Source: Pseudomonas sp. VD-NE ins
GTDB lineage: Bacteria; Pseudomonadota; Gammaproteobacteria; Pseudomonadales; Pseudomonadaceae
DNA length: 64,000 nt
Assembly (NCBI RefSeq): GCF_031882575.1
Contig: NZ_CP134772.1
Location: forward strand, 1,941,001 to 2,005,000
Reading direction: 5' to 3'
Below, piece by piece: positions 53,644 through 61,945 of the stretch. Each line of letters begins with the position of its first letter. Position 1 is the stretch's first letter. The position numbers and the translations under genes were made by a program. The notes below the pieces were generated by a model. It was not told the DNA's origin and made no database searches. It was given only the letters and a program-made list of their open reading frames with translations.

Positions 53644-55533
53644 TTATTCAATTCTGCTGATGAACAGAGTCTTTTCCCCCAATAAGCCAGTGGTGCCGGT
53701 TCCCGCTAGATAAATGATCTTATTTGCTACGAGGTGACGTTCAAGGATTTGTTTGTCCTCAGGCCGTATTCTGTTTTTCAGTGCATCTTTCGTTAACCAG
53801 TTAACCGGGGAATCCGAAGGCAAATTACCGTAACGCCAGCTCGTGAACAGAATGAAAACGCTGTCAACTCCATATTGCTGGATCAGCAAGGCATCTGCTG
53901 CATGATTACGAAAGGTGCTGGAAACCTGGTAGCCGCTACTGCGCAGGATATCTCTGTACAGATCGCGATTGGATTGATTCTGGTTCCCGGACTGCCAGAG
54001 GTGGAATACGTTCGGGTCAATGTCGATTCGTTGCAGGCCTTCCGTGTGCGACAGGGGTATAGGCGTGGTGCCGGACACGTCTTTCGGGAGTGTGGCGAGG
54101 AGCATCAATGGATCACTCAGACCTTGATACGGGGTCATCCTGTTACTCGGGTATGTGGGGCGATTCTTCCAGAATCTGAACGTTTCGGACAATGATTGCA
54201 CCCCGGCGCTCGAAAGTTCCGAATATTCATTGGCTCGTTGGAACATCTCTCGTGCAACTTTTTTGGCGGAATCATGGGAAAGATAACCAAACTGGTCACT
54301 GACGTACTGGGTCAGGCTTTTTTCAAATGGCACGCCGTCCAGAACTGCCCAAGTGCCAACACCGCGGTTCGCCCACTGACCCTCTGACCTTACCGCCACT
54401 CTGGGTTGCAGATTAGGGGTGGTCAGCAGTATGTATTCGAAAGCTTCGAAACGTGGGGCGGAAAAAAACGGATGCTTGATGTAGGCCAGAGTGTCAGTGG
54501 CATGCGTTGGCTGGCTGAGAATGCCTATGTACAAACCGTCGATGTAGACGGCGTCGCCCTTTACCGGTTTCGTCGGGCTGCCCCAGCTTTTCCAGACCTC
54601 TGAGGGACGTGCAGGAATGAGCGGATCGGCAAGCCTGGGGTCTTCAGAGGGGCGAGCGCGTTTACTTGGCCCGGGACCGATTTCCTCCGTTTGAATGAGC
54701 GGACGCGAACTGCCCGGTTGTGGATCGGCTTGCACATCCGTGGTTAGCCGCTTGACGCGCCAGAGGAATTGCCCAGGAGTCTGTTCCACCGTGATGTCGG
54801 GGACATTGGTTCTGGATTCGGAGGCCAGTTTGTATTCGCCTTGTCCGTTTCTGCGAACCAGGAACGTTCCCTCTGCGAGTTCGACGTAGAGTTGATCTCG
54901 TGGCCCTTTGCGAATGCCGTCCGCGGATTCGTGCGCGGCCGGCAGGGTGTTTGCCAGTTCCGGTGGGAGGGGGAAGATCCCTTGGGGTTCCCCGGGATGC
55001 ACGCTTGCGTAGGAGGTATTTTCCTGCGCACCGCGGGCGGTGTACCACGGTGCTTCAATGCGCCACTGTGGCAGCCCTTCGATTTTTTTCAGAACCGGCG
55101 GGCTCACACCCGGCGCTTCGGGCCAGGGAATCTGATAGACACCGTCGGCATTGAGTTCTACCTGGTAATGACTGCCTTCTTCCAGATAGGCGTAGGTCTT
55201 GCCGTCCGGCGCTGTAAACAAGCCCTCTGCGGTTTCATGCGGTTTCAATGTATGGGCCTGTAGCCCGGGCAAGGTAATTTCCGCCAGCCTGGCATTGACT
55301 TCCGTAATCAGCGGATCAGTAATGTAAGTCACCACAATCCGAGGCACGGCCCCCCTTTCGCTGCCTGCAATGATGGGGGTGGAGGTGCCAGGGAGTCGAT
55401 TGATGTCTGGATTGAAAACTTCAGGATCAAGGGGATTCCTGGCACCGCCCGTGACAATCTCAGGGTGGGTTCTGGGGGGCGTAGTTTTCTCGGGCGAAAC
55501 CGGGCGGCCCGAAGTGCTTTTCGGTTTGATCAT
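53644..55533 (-). CDS. Array protein P4: unknown family, candidate exported effector
   Basis: 629 residues from ATG 55533 (MIKPKSTSGRPVSPEKTTPP), which matches the start of P1, P7 and P8; the open frame upstream is not supported. Same plan: low-complexity N-terminus, first unit (TDPLITEVNARLAEITLPG to PQWRIEAPWYTAR), second unit (DGIRKGPRDQLYVELAEGTF, TVEQTPGQFLWRVK), linker GPGPSKRARPSED with the basic cluster at 291-295, core (SEVWKSWGSPTKPVKGDAVY, FEAFEYILLTTPNLQPRVAV, FGYLSHDSAKKVAREMFQRA, SDPLMLLATLP) and tail IYLAGTGTTG...KTLFISRIE. Clearly diverged from P1/P7/P8 along its whole length. The P5 stop is 49 bases upstream, so they are probably cotranscribed. Confidence 0.85.
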   Translation of the reverse strand: MIKPKSTSGRPVSPEKTTPPRTHPEIVTGGARNPLDPEVFNPDINRLPGTSTPIIAGSERGAVPRIVVTYITDPLITEVNARLAEITLPGLQAHTLKPHETAEGLFTAPDGKTYAYLEEGSHYQVELNADGVYQIPWPEAPGVSPPVLKKIEGLPQWRIEAPWYTARGAQENTSYASVHPGEPQGIFPLPPELANTLPAAHESADGIRKGPRDQLYVELAEGTFLVRRNGQGEYKLASESRTNVPDITVEQTPGQFLWRVKRLTTDVQADPQPGSSRPLIQTEEIGPGPSKRARPSEDPRLADPLIPARPSEVWKSWGSPTKPVKGDAVYIDGLYIGILSQPTHATDTLAYIKHPFFSAPRFEAFEYILLTTPNLQPRVAVRSEGQWANRGVGTWAVLDGVPFEKSLTQYVSDQFGYLSHDSAKKVAREMFQRANEYSELSSAGVQSLSETFRFWKNRPTYPSNRMTPYQGLSDPLMLLATLPKDVSGTTPIPLSHTEGLQRIDIDPNVFHLWQSGNQNQSNRDLYRDILRSSGYQVSSTFRNHAADALLIQQYGVDSVFILFTSWRYGNLPSDSPVNWLTKDALKNRIRPEDKQILERHLVANKIIYLAGTGTTGLLGEKTLFISRIE

Positions 55534-55582
55534 AAGTGTCTCTAAACGGTTCTTCGTGACAGATTGAGTTATCGTTCGTTGA

Positions 55583-57445
55583 TCATTTGATTTTCGTGAT
55601 AACCAGGCTGGTCTGCCCCTGAATATCGGTTTGAACACCACCCTGCAGGAAACTGATGTTCTGTTCTTCCTGATAAGCGAACAGCGGTTTTTGATCACTG
55701 ATCGGTAGTTGCCAGTGAGCTTCACTCAATTGAAACTTTTCAAGTTCAAGTTGCTGAAGCCTTCCGTTGACGAGAGCCGGGAATTTCAGTACAAAGACGT
55801 GATCAATTTTCTCCCGGTAGAACAGCAACACGTCTTCATCGGGAGGATTTTTCGAATGGATCACCCCATAACCGGCATTCTCAAGAAGCCTGCTGAACAG
55901 TTTTCGCAAATTGGCCGTGGTCTTGTCTGCGGCGTATTCGTTCCAGTGTCGAGAGAAGCGACCAGGGTCAAAGTCCAGGCGCATCAAGCCCTCGCTCCGC
56001 GAAGCGGCCATCGCCGGGGGGGAGAGGCTGCGCAACATCAGCAATGGCTCGGCCAGTTCTCCTCGCGGAGTGCTGTACCAGTCCCTGTTTGCCCAGAAAC
56101 GAAACACCTGGTTCATGAGCGTCAAGCCGGATCCGTTGATGATCTCGGACTGGTTCGCCTGATTGAACATGGCTCGAGCGAGGGCGCTGACGGACTGATC
56201 CGATAAATACTTGAAGGCTCGGGCGATGTACTGAGTGATCGGCATTTCAAACGGTACGACATTGTCCAGTACCGTCCACTGATCGTTCTTTCTGACGGCC
56301 CATTTTGGCTGCAGCGACGGGTTGTCCCGCAGCATGTACTCAAAAGCGTCATACAAGGCAGGTGAAAACAACGGGTGCTGCAGATAAACCAGTCGCGGGT
56401 CGGCATTCATATCCTGCTGCATCACGCGATAGTACTGGCCGTCTATTTCGATGTGCTGGCCCAACTGCGGCCGGATACTCTGTCCCCAGTTTCGCCACAG
56501 CCCGAAACTCAAGTTGATCGCCTCGGGATGGGCTGACAGCAAGCTCTCGGTCAGCGCCCGGGTAGCGTTTGTACCGTTCTTCAGGTGTGGTGGATTGTCC
56601 GGATCCTGGAGCGCAGGTCCGGGGTTTTCCGGTCGCGAGCTTTCGGTTGCAGAGTCGGCTTGCGCGGTAATGTGCTGCCACATTCGTGTTCCGGGAATCT
56701 GCTTGAACAGCAACGCGGATGCATTGCGTGCGGTGGCGGAGCTGTACTGATACTGCCCGGCGGCGTTTTTGCGCACCATGACGGTGCCTTGGGCGGTATC
56801 GATATAGGTTTTACGGTGTTTGTCGTAGCGAATTCCGTCCGTTGAATGGTGGCGGGGGGAAAGCAGCGCAGCGTCATCGGGCGACAGGTATATCGGCTCT
56901 TGAGTAACCACAGCGGCCGTATCGGGCTGTTCATTCTCTGTGTCGTGCGCAAGCCAGTCCGGTCGTTCGAATGTCCATACCGGCTGGCGCTCGGTTTTGA
57001 TAAGGAAGGTGTCAGCCAGATGAGGGATGAAATGCACAGATATCTGGTAGCGGCCATCGCCATGTTGCTCGACCGGCAAATGCCCTGCGTTTTCCACACG
57101 GGCATATAGCTGGCCATCAGGGCTGACAAACAGTTCGTTGTCGGTATCCAGCCGTTTTAAGAGGTGAACCTGATCGGCAGGCCATGCAATTGTTCGTAGC
57201 GTGGCCTCAACATTCACTGAGTACGGCGCGGGTATGTTATTGACCAGCATTGACGGTGGGTGCCCGGGCGTTTGTGAAAGGCCTGCGGTCGCGTCTACGA
57301 AAGTATGATTTTTGCCCGCATACGTATAAGGCCTGGGAAAGTGAGTCGGACGGGTGCCGGCCATCCCGCCCACAACGGGAACGGTGGTGGGTGAAGGGGA
57401 AACGGACGGAAGAATTCCTCCCGTATGTTTAGGTGGTTTGACCAT
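55583..57445 (-). CDS. Array protein P5: unknown family
   Basis: 620 residues from ATG 57445 (MVKPPKHTGGILPSVSPSPT). Family plan kept: low-complexity N-terminus, first unit with VNVEATLRTIAWPADQVHLL and PVWTFERPDWLA, second unit with STDGIRYDKHRKTYIDTAQG and LLFKQIPGTRMWQHI, core (LWRNWGQSIRPQLGQHIEID, YDAFEYMLRDNPSLQPKWAV, FKYLSDQSVSALARAMFNQA, LAEPLLMLRSLS) and tail FLQGGVQTDIQGQTSLVITK. The linker (NPPHLKNGTNATRAL) lacks the basic KRPRL cluster. Its tail is the closest to the partial gene at the window end, which is therefore a P5-like member. Confidence 0.83.
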   Translation of the reverse strand: MVKPPKHTGGILPSVSPSPTTVPVVGGMAGTRPTHFPRPYTYAGKNHTFVDATAGLSQTPGHPPSMLVNNIPAPYSVNVEATLRTIAWPADQVHLLKRLDTDNELFVSPDGQLYARVENAGHLPVEQHGDGRYQISVHFIPHLADTFLIKTERQPVWTFERPDWLAHDTENEQPDTAAVVTQEPIYLSPDDAALLSPRHHSTDGIRYDKHRKTYIDTAQGTVMVRKNAAGQYQYSSATARNASALLFKQIPGTRMWQHITAQADSATESSRPENPGPALQDPDNPPHLKNGTNATRALTESLLSAHPEAINLSFGLWRNWGQSIRPQLGQHIEIDGQYYRVMQQDMNADPRLVYLQHPLFSPALYDAFEYMLRDNPSLQPKWAVRKNDQWTVLDNVVPFEMPITQYIARAFKYLSDQSVSALARAMFNQANQSEIINGSGLTLMNQVFRFWANRDWYSTPRGELAEPLLMLRSLSPPAMAASRSEGLMRLDFDPGRFSRHWNEYAADKTTANLRKLFSRLLENAGYGVIHSKNPPDEDVLLFYREKIDHVFVLKFPALVNGRLQQLELEKFQLSEAHWQLPISDQKPLFAYQEEQNISFLQGGVQTDIQGQTSLVITKIK

Positions 57446-57538
57446 TGATTTGATCTCGTTGTCAGAAATGAAAGGTTGTTCGAATGGGGGGTGTCCGCAG
57501 AAGCCGGCGAACAAACCCGTGAAATTGTCAGCGCATAT

Positions 57539-59272
57539 TTACCCTTCCCTGACAATGAACAGAGTCGTACTGCCAGGGGATATCTGTTGTTTGCCGCCCA
57601 CCAGATAAATGATGTCGTAACGGGTCAACTGCTCATCCAGCGCCTGTTTTTCCGCTGGGCTGAGTGTGCTCTTGAACTGCGGATTAGCCATTTCCGAGCC
57701 GGCCACGGTGTAGCGAGGCACAGCTGTTTGCGTGAGCGCAGGCAACTTCAATACGAAGACGGCAGAGAGACCCTCGCGGTGAAAAATAAATACGTCCTCA
57801 CCATTCGCTAACGGGTGCTGCCTCGGATTGATGGTGTAACCGTTGTCTTGCAACACCTGTTCAAATAGTTCACGTATGCCTGAATTTGCCGGGGTCGTAT
57901 CCGGGATATCGAAATCCAGACGTTGCAACGGGGTTGAGTCGGGCGCAGGCAAATGAAGCATCCCGCCCTCATATTGGTCGTGGGGCCGGGTGGTCAACGT
58001 GGGCAATATCAGCAGCGGATCTGAAAGATCGCGATAGGGTGTCTTTTGGGTCCGATTCAGCCAGTGGCGAAACGTCAGCGACATGATCGTGAGTCCATCG
58101 GCACCGATCCCCTGGGGAGTGGTCACGCGATCACTGACGGCTTTGGCGAGGCTGTTTGCCGAACGTTCGGACAGATGCCTCACCGACCTGGAGACGTACT
58201 GCGTTGGTGACATCTCGAAGGGCATGACATTGGCCGCCACTTCCCACTGGCCGTTGATTTTCGTTACCCATTTCGGCTGCTTCGAGGGGTCATGCCGCAG
58301 CATGTCTTCGAATGCGTCGAAACCCTCGGGTTTAAATGTCGGATGTTGCAGATAAACGTAGTCGGTATCGGACGCCAGGACTTGCTCTACTATCGGATAG
58401 TGCATTCCCGCGATTTCTACCGATTCGCCCGTTACCGGTTTTGTGGTTTTCCCCCAGTTTTTCCAATGGGCCGAGGACAGATCCAGCGGAGCGGACTGTT
58501 GGCCAAAAATAATGTGGTCGATCACCACGCTTGAACCCGATGACGTAGCGTTGTCTTCGGTGAGGCGCGGACGCTTGGCGGGACCGGGACCGGCGTCAGC
58601 AGCAGTGGTTGCTGACGCCTGCGGTGAAGCGGGTGCGGCAATGTCGTCAGAATCCATTTCGCGCCAGATTTTGCTATCGGGGTTTTTTACGACCCATTTA
58701 CCGGTCGGGGTTGCCTCTCCGGCTCGAGTCTGCCGCCATCCCCCCAATTGTTTTTTCACCATGACCATGCCGTCCGGTATTTCGACATACGCCTTTTTGA
58801 ATTTGTCGTACCAAAAACCTTCTTCCGTGCTTGGGGTTTTCTTGAGCTGAGCTGCCAGCTCGGCATCGATCAAGTATGACTGTTGCATTTGCGCGTTGAC
58901 GGACGGCACGGCGAACGCTGGCTCATGACCTGTGGCGAAGTGCCGGGCTATCCAGTTTGCAATGTGCGATGCAGGCGTAACAGCGGCGGGAAGCGAGTCG
59001 GCTGCAGTCGGCAAGCGGGGGGCGATGACAGAGGGGCGCGTGTCGGATGTTGCCGGACGGTGGTGAATCGTGACGGTAGGGTGGCTCTCCTGTGCCGGCA
59101 GAGTAAAAGGCTGTGAAGAGGGGCCGGCTTCAGTCGACCCGTGCGCCGTACCCCGCGCCGTCATTGCGATTTCGCCGGGCAAATTGCCGAGTGGCGGTAA
59201 TGGCGGGGTGATCGGCGGCGCGGGCGGTTCGTGTAACTTTGTGTTCGAAGCTATCTTGGGAGGCTTGGCCAT
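57539..59272 (-). CDS. Array protein P6: unknown family, with Myc-like basic cluster
   Basis: 577 residues from ATG 59272 (MAKPPKIASNTKLHEPPAPP). The N-terminal 100 residues are very rich in Pro and Ser. The second unit is present (EEGFWYDKFKKAYVEIPDGM) and is followed by the linker GPGPAKRPRLTED, in which K233-R-P-R-L237 is flanked by Pro-Ala before and an acidic pair after, much like the c-Myc signal PAAKRVKLD. The core follows (HWKNWGKTTKPVTGESVEIA, FDAFEDMLRHDPSKQPKWVT, VRHLSERSANSLAKAV, LSDPLLILPTL) and the tail LVGGKQQISPGSTTLFIVRE. P6 is probably the first gene of the P6-P5-P4 transcript, because a terminator and 429 bases lie upstream of it. Confidence 0.85.
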   Translation of the reverse strand: MAKPPKIASNTKLHEPPAPPITPPLPPLGNLPGEIAMTARGTAHGSTEAGPSSQPFTLPAQESHPTVTIHHRPATSDTRPSVIAPRLPTAADSLPAAVTPASHIANWIARHFATGHEPAFAVPSVNAQMQQSYLIDAELAAQLKKTPSTEEGFWYDKFKKAYVEIPDGMVMVKKQLGGWRQTRAGEATPTGKWVVKNPDSKIWREMDSDDIAAPASPQASATTAADAGPGPAKRPRLTEDNATSSGSSVVIDHIIFGQQSAPLDLSSAHWKNWGKTTKPVTGESVEIAGMHYPIVEQVLASDTDYVYLQHPTFKPEGFDAFEDMLRHDPSKQPKWVTKINGQWEVAANVMPFEMSPTQYVSRSVRHLSERSANSLAKAVSDRVTTPQGIGADGLTIMSLTFRHWLNRTQKTPYRDLSDPLLILPTLTTRPHDQYEGGMLHLPAPDSTPLQRLDFDIPDTTPANSGIRELFEQVLQDNGYTINPRQHPLANGEDVFIFHREGLSAVFVLKLPALTQTAVPRYTVAGSEMANPQFKSTLSPAEKQALDEQLTRYDIIYLVGGKQQISPGSTTLFIVREG

Positions 59273-59701
59273 TGGTGATCCAGTCGTGTACATGGGAAGA
59301 GGCAGGCTCAGGTCGCTTTTGCGCGGGCGCCTGATCACTGACTGCGCAGGGACAATGGTCGGGAAAAAATCGCTGGAAGGTGCGGTATATATGTATTGAA
59401 CCAGGCGCAAATGCTTCTCGATGTTGCGCAGTCCGCCAGGGCGAGCAGTCCGAAAGTTCGAATAGCCTTCTGGCGACAGCTCGCGCGGTCAGACCACTCA
59501 AGTCCGGGGGGGCTCTCCAAGAGCGACCCACCTGTTCTTGAAATACAAAACGCCCGATGCGATGCATCGGGCGTTGGGGTGAAAGAGGGGTAAATTTTTC
59601 GGGACCAGACATTGTATTTTTTGTCGGTCTGCCCGCGTACGTTCCAGATAACTTCGGAGGGCGTAGGCGTGTGTTCGGCTAATGGTTGATTGTCAGGCCA
59701 T
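59273..59701. other. Spacer between P7 and P6 with terminator and P6 promoter region
   Basis: 429 bases without a gene. From the P6 start upward it holds TATATATGTAT at 59376-59386 next to GGTGCGG, the element also seen upstream of P2, then the left end of the 2244-base duplicated unit at 59551. Confidence 0.6.
59545..59575 (-). terminator. Terminator behind P7
   Basis: CGCCCGATGC (59551-59560) pairs with GCATCGGGCG (59564-59573). Read on the minus strand it is followed by TTTTGTATTT. In the right-hand copy of the unit (61795-61817) the stem survives but the T tract is replaced by CGACAGACTG at the duplication junction. Confidence 0.75.
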
Positions 59702-61794
59702 TCAGCTGTGTCGAGTGACGATAAGGTTGTGTTGGTGAGTTGGCAGCGGTTCGTTGGTGCCCAGCAAAAAAATGATTCTGTGCGTGTACAAATGCTCCAT
59801 CAGGTCATCTTTGATGTGGGCGTCCATGTTGTCGACCAAGACTCTTTTTTTCAGCCAGGCAATTGGATCAGGGAGAAAAACAGTGTTGTTTTGAATCTTG
59901 TCCATGAACATGATGAAAACACGGTCAACCCCCGTTCGCTTGAACACCAAGGCATTCCCCTGGTGGGCTCTGAAAACATGGGCAATGTGGTAGCCGTGTG
60001 TGCCAAGAAGATCATTGAAAAATGTCCGCGTTGTTTGGCGACCCCTTTGATGTTGCCAGCCGTAGAGCAGTTTCGGATTGAAGTCGATTCTTTGTAGACC
60101 TTCAGCGGACGGTAACGGCATATGCCTATTGCCGTCTGCGTCGGTCACCAGTGGCGAAAGGAGCATCAACGGGTCGCTCAAGTCCTGATGAATGACATTG
60201 TTTTTATCGCCCGCGACGCGTTTCTTCCAGTGCTTGAGTGTATCGAACAATGCATATAACCCTTTCCCCGTCATTTCATCGGAGTGATTGGCCCGATTGA
60301 ACATCTCCCGTGCAACGTTGTTTGCGCAGGCATCAGAAAGGTAGGAGAACTCATTGCCGACAATTTGCGTCAGGCTTTTTGCAAATGGCCAACCCTCCAC
60401 AATTCTCCATGTATTACTGCCGTGCCCCGTCCTCCTGTCCTCCGGCTTCACCACCCGCCTGGGTTGTAACTCAGGCGTGGTCAGCAGCAATTGTTCGAAC
60501 GCATCGAAACGCGTGGCAGAAAACTGTGGAGGCTTGATGAAGGCAAGCGCGTCAGTAGCGTGGCCTGGCTGATCCAGTATCGCAAAGTGCCTGCCATCGA
60601 TTTCGATGGAGTCGCCGGCCATCGGTTTGGTCGTGCTGCCCCAGTTGTTCCAGAGTTCATTGGTGCGCATGATTACGAATGGATCGATAGGGTGGCGTAC
60701 TCCCGGTAGTCGAGGGCGTTTAGTCGGGCCCGGGCCGGACCCTTCTGGCTGAGTGAGGGCGCGAGAACTGCCCGGCTGCGGATCTTGTTGCGTATCGGCA
60801 ATGGCCTGCAACTTGCGGCGCCAGAGGAATTGTCCCGGAATCTGCTCGAACGTGATATCCGGCACAATCTTCGTTGACGAAGAAGCCAGTTTGTATTCGC
60901 CTTGGTTCTTGCTAACCAGGACGGTTCCACCGGCGATATCGATATAGATGTTTGCGTGCGGCCCGGGGCGGATACCGTCCGGGGACGCGTGTGCGGGAGG
61001 GAGAAGAGCCGCCAGAGTCGGGTCGAGAAAAAATGCTTGTAACGTTTCGGCAGATTGGTGCGCGGCAAGATCGCGCTGCCTGAACTGAGCCGTGTACCAC
61101 GGTGCCTCGATCCGCCAAACTGGCTGGCCGCCGATTTTTTTCAGAATCGGCGGCGTCACACCCGGTGCCTCGGGCCAGGGAATATAGTAGTCACCGGCGG
61201 TGTTGAGTTCAGCCCGGTAATGAACGCCTTCTTCCAGGTAGGCATACGTCTGACTGTCCGGGTGCACGAATAACCCGTCGACAGATTCGTGCGGCTGCAG
61301 CAGATGGATCTCTGATTCCGGCAGGGCAATTTCGGCCAGTCTGGCATTGGCTTCGATGATCACCAGGTCCGTTATGTCACTCACCACAGCACGTGGGTAG
61401 CCAATGACTTCGCTGCCAGACAAATGGGGAGTGGAGATACCCGGCAGTTGATGAGTTCCCGGCGCAAAAGTGCCGGAGCTGCCGGGATTGGGTACGCTGC
61501 GATTGCCAGTGTTGGAACTGTTGATGTTTGGGGTATCGGGCGACGCAGGGAGACCCGTGGTCTTTGGGGGTTTGATCATTGAAGTGTCTCTAAGCGATTC
61601 ATGTTTTTGTGTTCACTGCCCTGTTCGATCATTGGTCTTTGAAAATGAACAGCGTGGTTTGCCCCAGAACTTCTGTTTGTGTTGCATCCAGCAGGTCGCT
61701 GATCTTTTGGTCTTTGCTGTAAGCCGACAGTGGCTTTGGTTCGCTGCTGGATGTTTGCAACACGGCCTCACTGCGCGCAAAGCGCTCAGTCTGT
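59551..61794. repeat. Left copy of a 2244-base tandem unit (P7 module)
   Basis: Landmarks recur at a constant offset of 2244: the terminator stem (59551 and 61795), the GGTAAATTTTTCGGGACCAG block (59590 and 61834) and the stop codons of P7 and P8 (59702 and 61946). The left copy ends inside a fragment of the P9-type gene at 61794; the right copy continues to the window end and keeps that gene intact as far as visible. Confidence 0.85.
59702..61579 (-). CDS. Array protein P7: close relative of P8
   Basis: 625 residues (MIKPPKTTGLPASPDTPNIN). Same plan as P8 with many scattered substitutions: first unit (TDLVIIEANARLAEI, PVWRIEAPWYTAQ), second unit (DGIRPGPHANIYIDIAGGTV, ITFEQIPGQFLWRRK), linker SGPGPTKRPRLPG with the basic cluster at 287-291, core (LWNNWGSTTKPMAGDSIEID, FDAFEQLLLTTPELQPRRVV, FSYLSDACANNVAREMFNRA, LSDPLMLLSPL) and tail FLLGTNEPLPTHQHNLIVTR. 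The C-terminal quarter differs from P8 more than the N-terminal part does. It lies on the left copy of the tandem unit and ends at its own terminator. Confidence 0.87.
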   Translation of the reverse strand: MIKPPKTTGLPASPDTPNINSSNTGNRSVPNPGSSGTFAPGTHQLPGISTPHLSGSEVIGYPRAVVSDITDLVIIEANARLAEIALPESEIHLLQPHESVDGLFVHPDSQTYAYLEEGVHYRAELNTAGDYYIPWPEAPGVTPPILKKIGGQPVWRIEAPWYTAQFRQRDLAAHQSAETLQAFFLDPTLAALLPPAHASPDGIRPGPHANIYIDIAGGTVLVSKNQGEYKLASSSTKIVPDITFEQIPGQFLWRRKLQAIADTQQDPQPGSSRALTQPEGSGPGPTKRPRLPGVRHPIDPFVIMRTNELWNNWGSTTKPMAGDSIEIDGRHFAILDQPGHATDALAFIKPPQFSATRFDAFEQLLLTTPELQPRRVVKPEDRRTGHGSNTWRIVEGWPFAKSLTQIVGNEFSYLSDACANNVAREMFNRANHSDEMTGKGLYALFDTLKHWKKRVAGDKNNVIHQDLSDPLMLLSPLVTDADGNRHMPLPSAEGLQRIDFNPKLLYGWQHQRGRQTTRTFFNDLLGTHGYHIAHVFRAHQGNALVFKRTGVDRVFIMFMDKIQNNTVFLPDPIAWLKKRVLVDNMDAHIKDDLMEHLYTHRIIFLLGTNEPLPTHQHNLIVTRHS

Positions 61795-61796
61795 CG
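61629..61796 (-). pseudogene. C-terminal fragment of a P9-type gene at the duplication junction
   Basis: About 55 codons ending KPLSAYSKDQKIS then TEVLGQTTLFIFKDQ and TGA match the end of the gene at 63867-64000, with some substitutions (ISDLLDATQTE against ISYLLGGTQTD). The upstream part of the gene is missing: at 61795 it joins the terminator stem of the next unit. A chimeric frame from ATG 61856 reads through the joint (75 codons) but looks accidental. Confidence 0.85.
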
Positions 61797-61945
61797 CCCG
61801 ATGCGGTGCATCGGGCGTTGGGGTGAAAGAGGGGTAAATTTTTCGGGACCAGACATTGTATTTTTTGTCGGTCTGCCGGCGTACGCTCCAGAGAACTTCG
61901 GAGCGCGTTGCTGTGTGTACGGGTAACCGTTGATTGTCAGGTCAT

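Noticed and set aside
61629..61856. 75-codon chimeric frame MSGPEKFTPLSP...LFIFKDQ
   Set aside because: It arises by joining the reverse of a terminator region to a gene tail at the duplication junction; the start region occurs again at 59612 with a different continuation.
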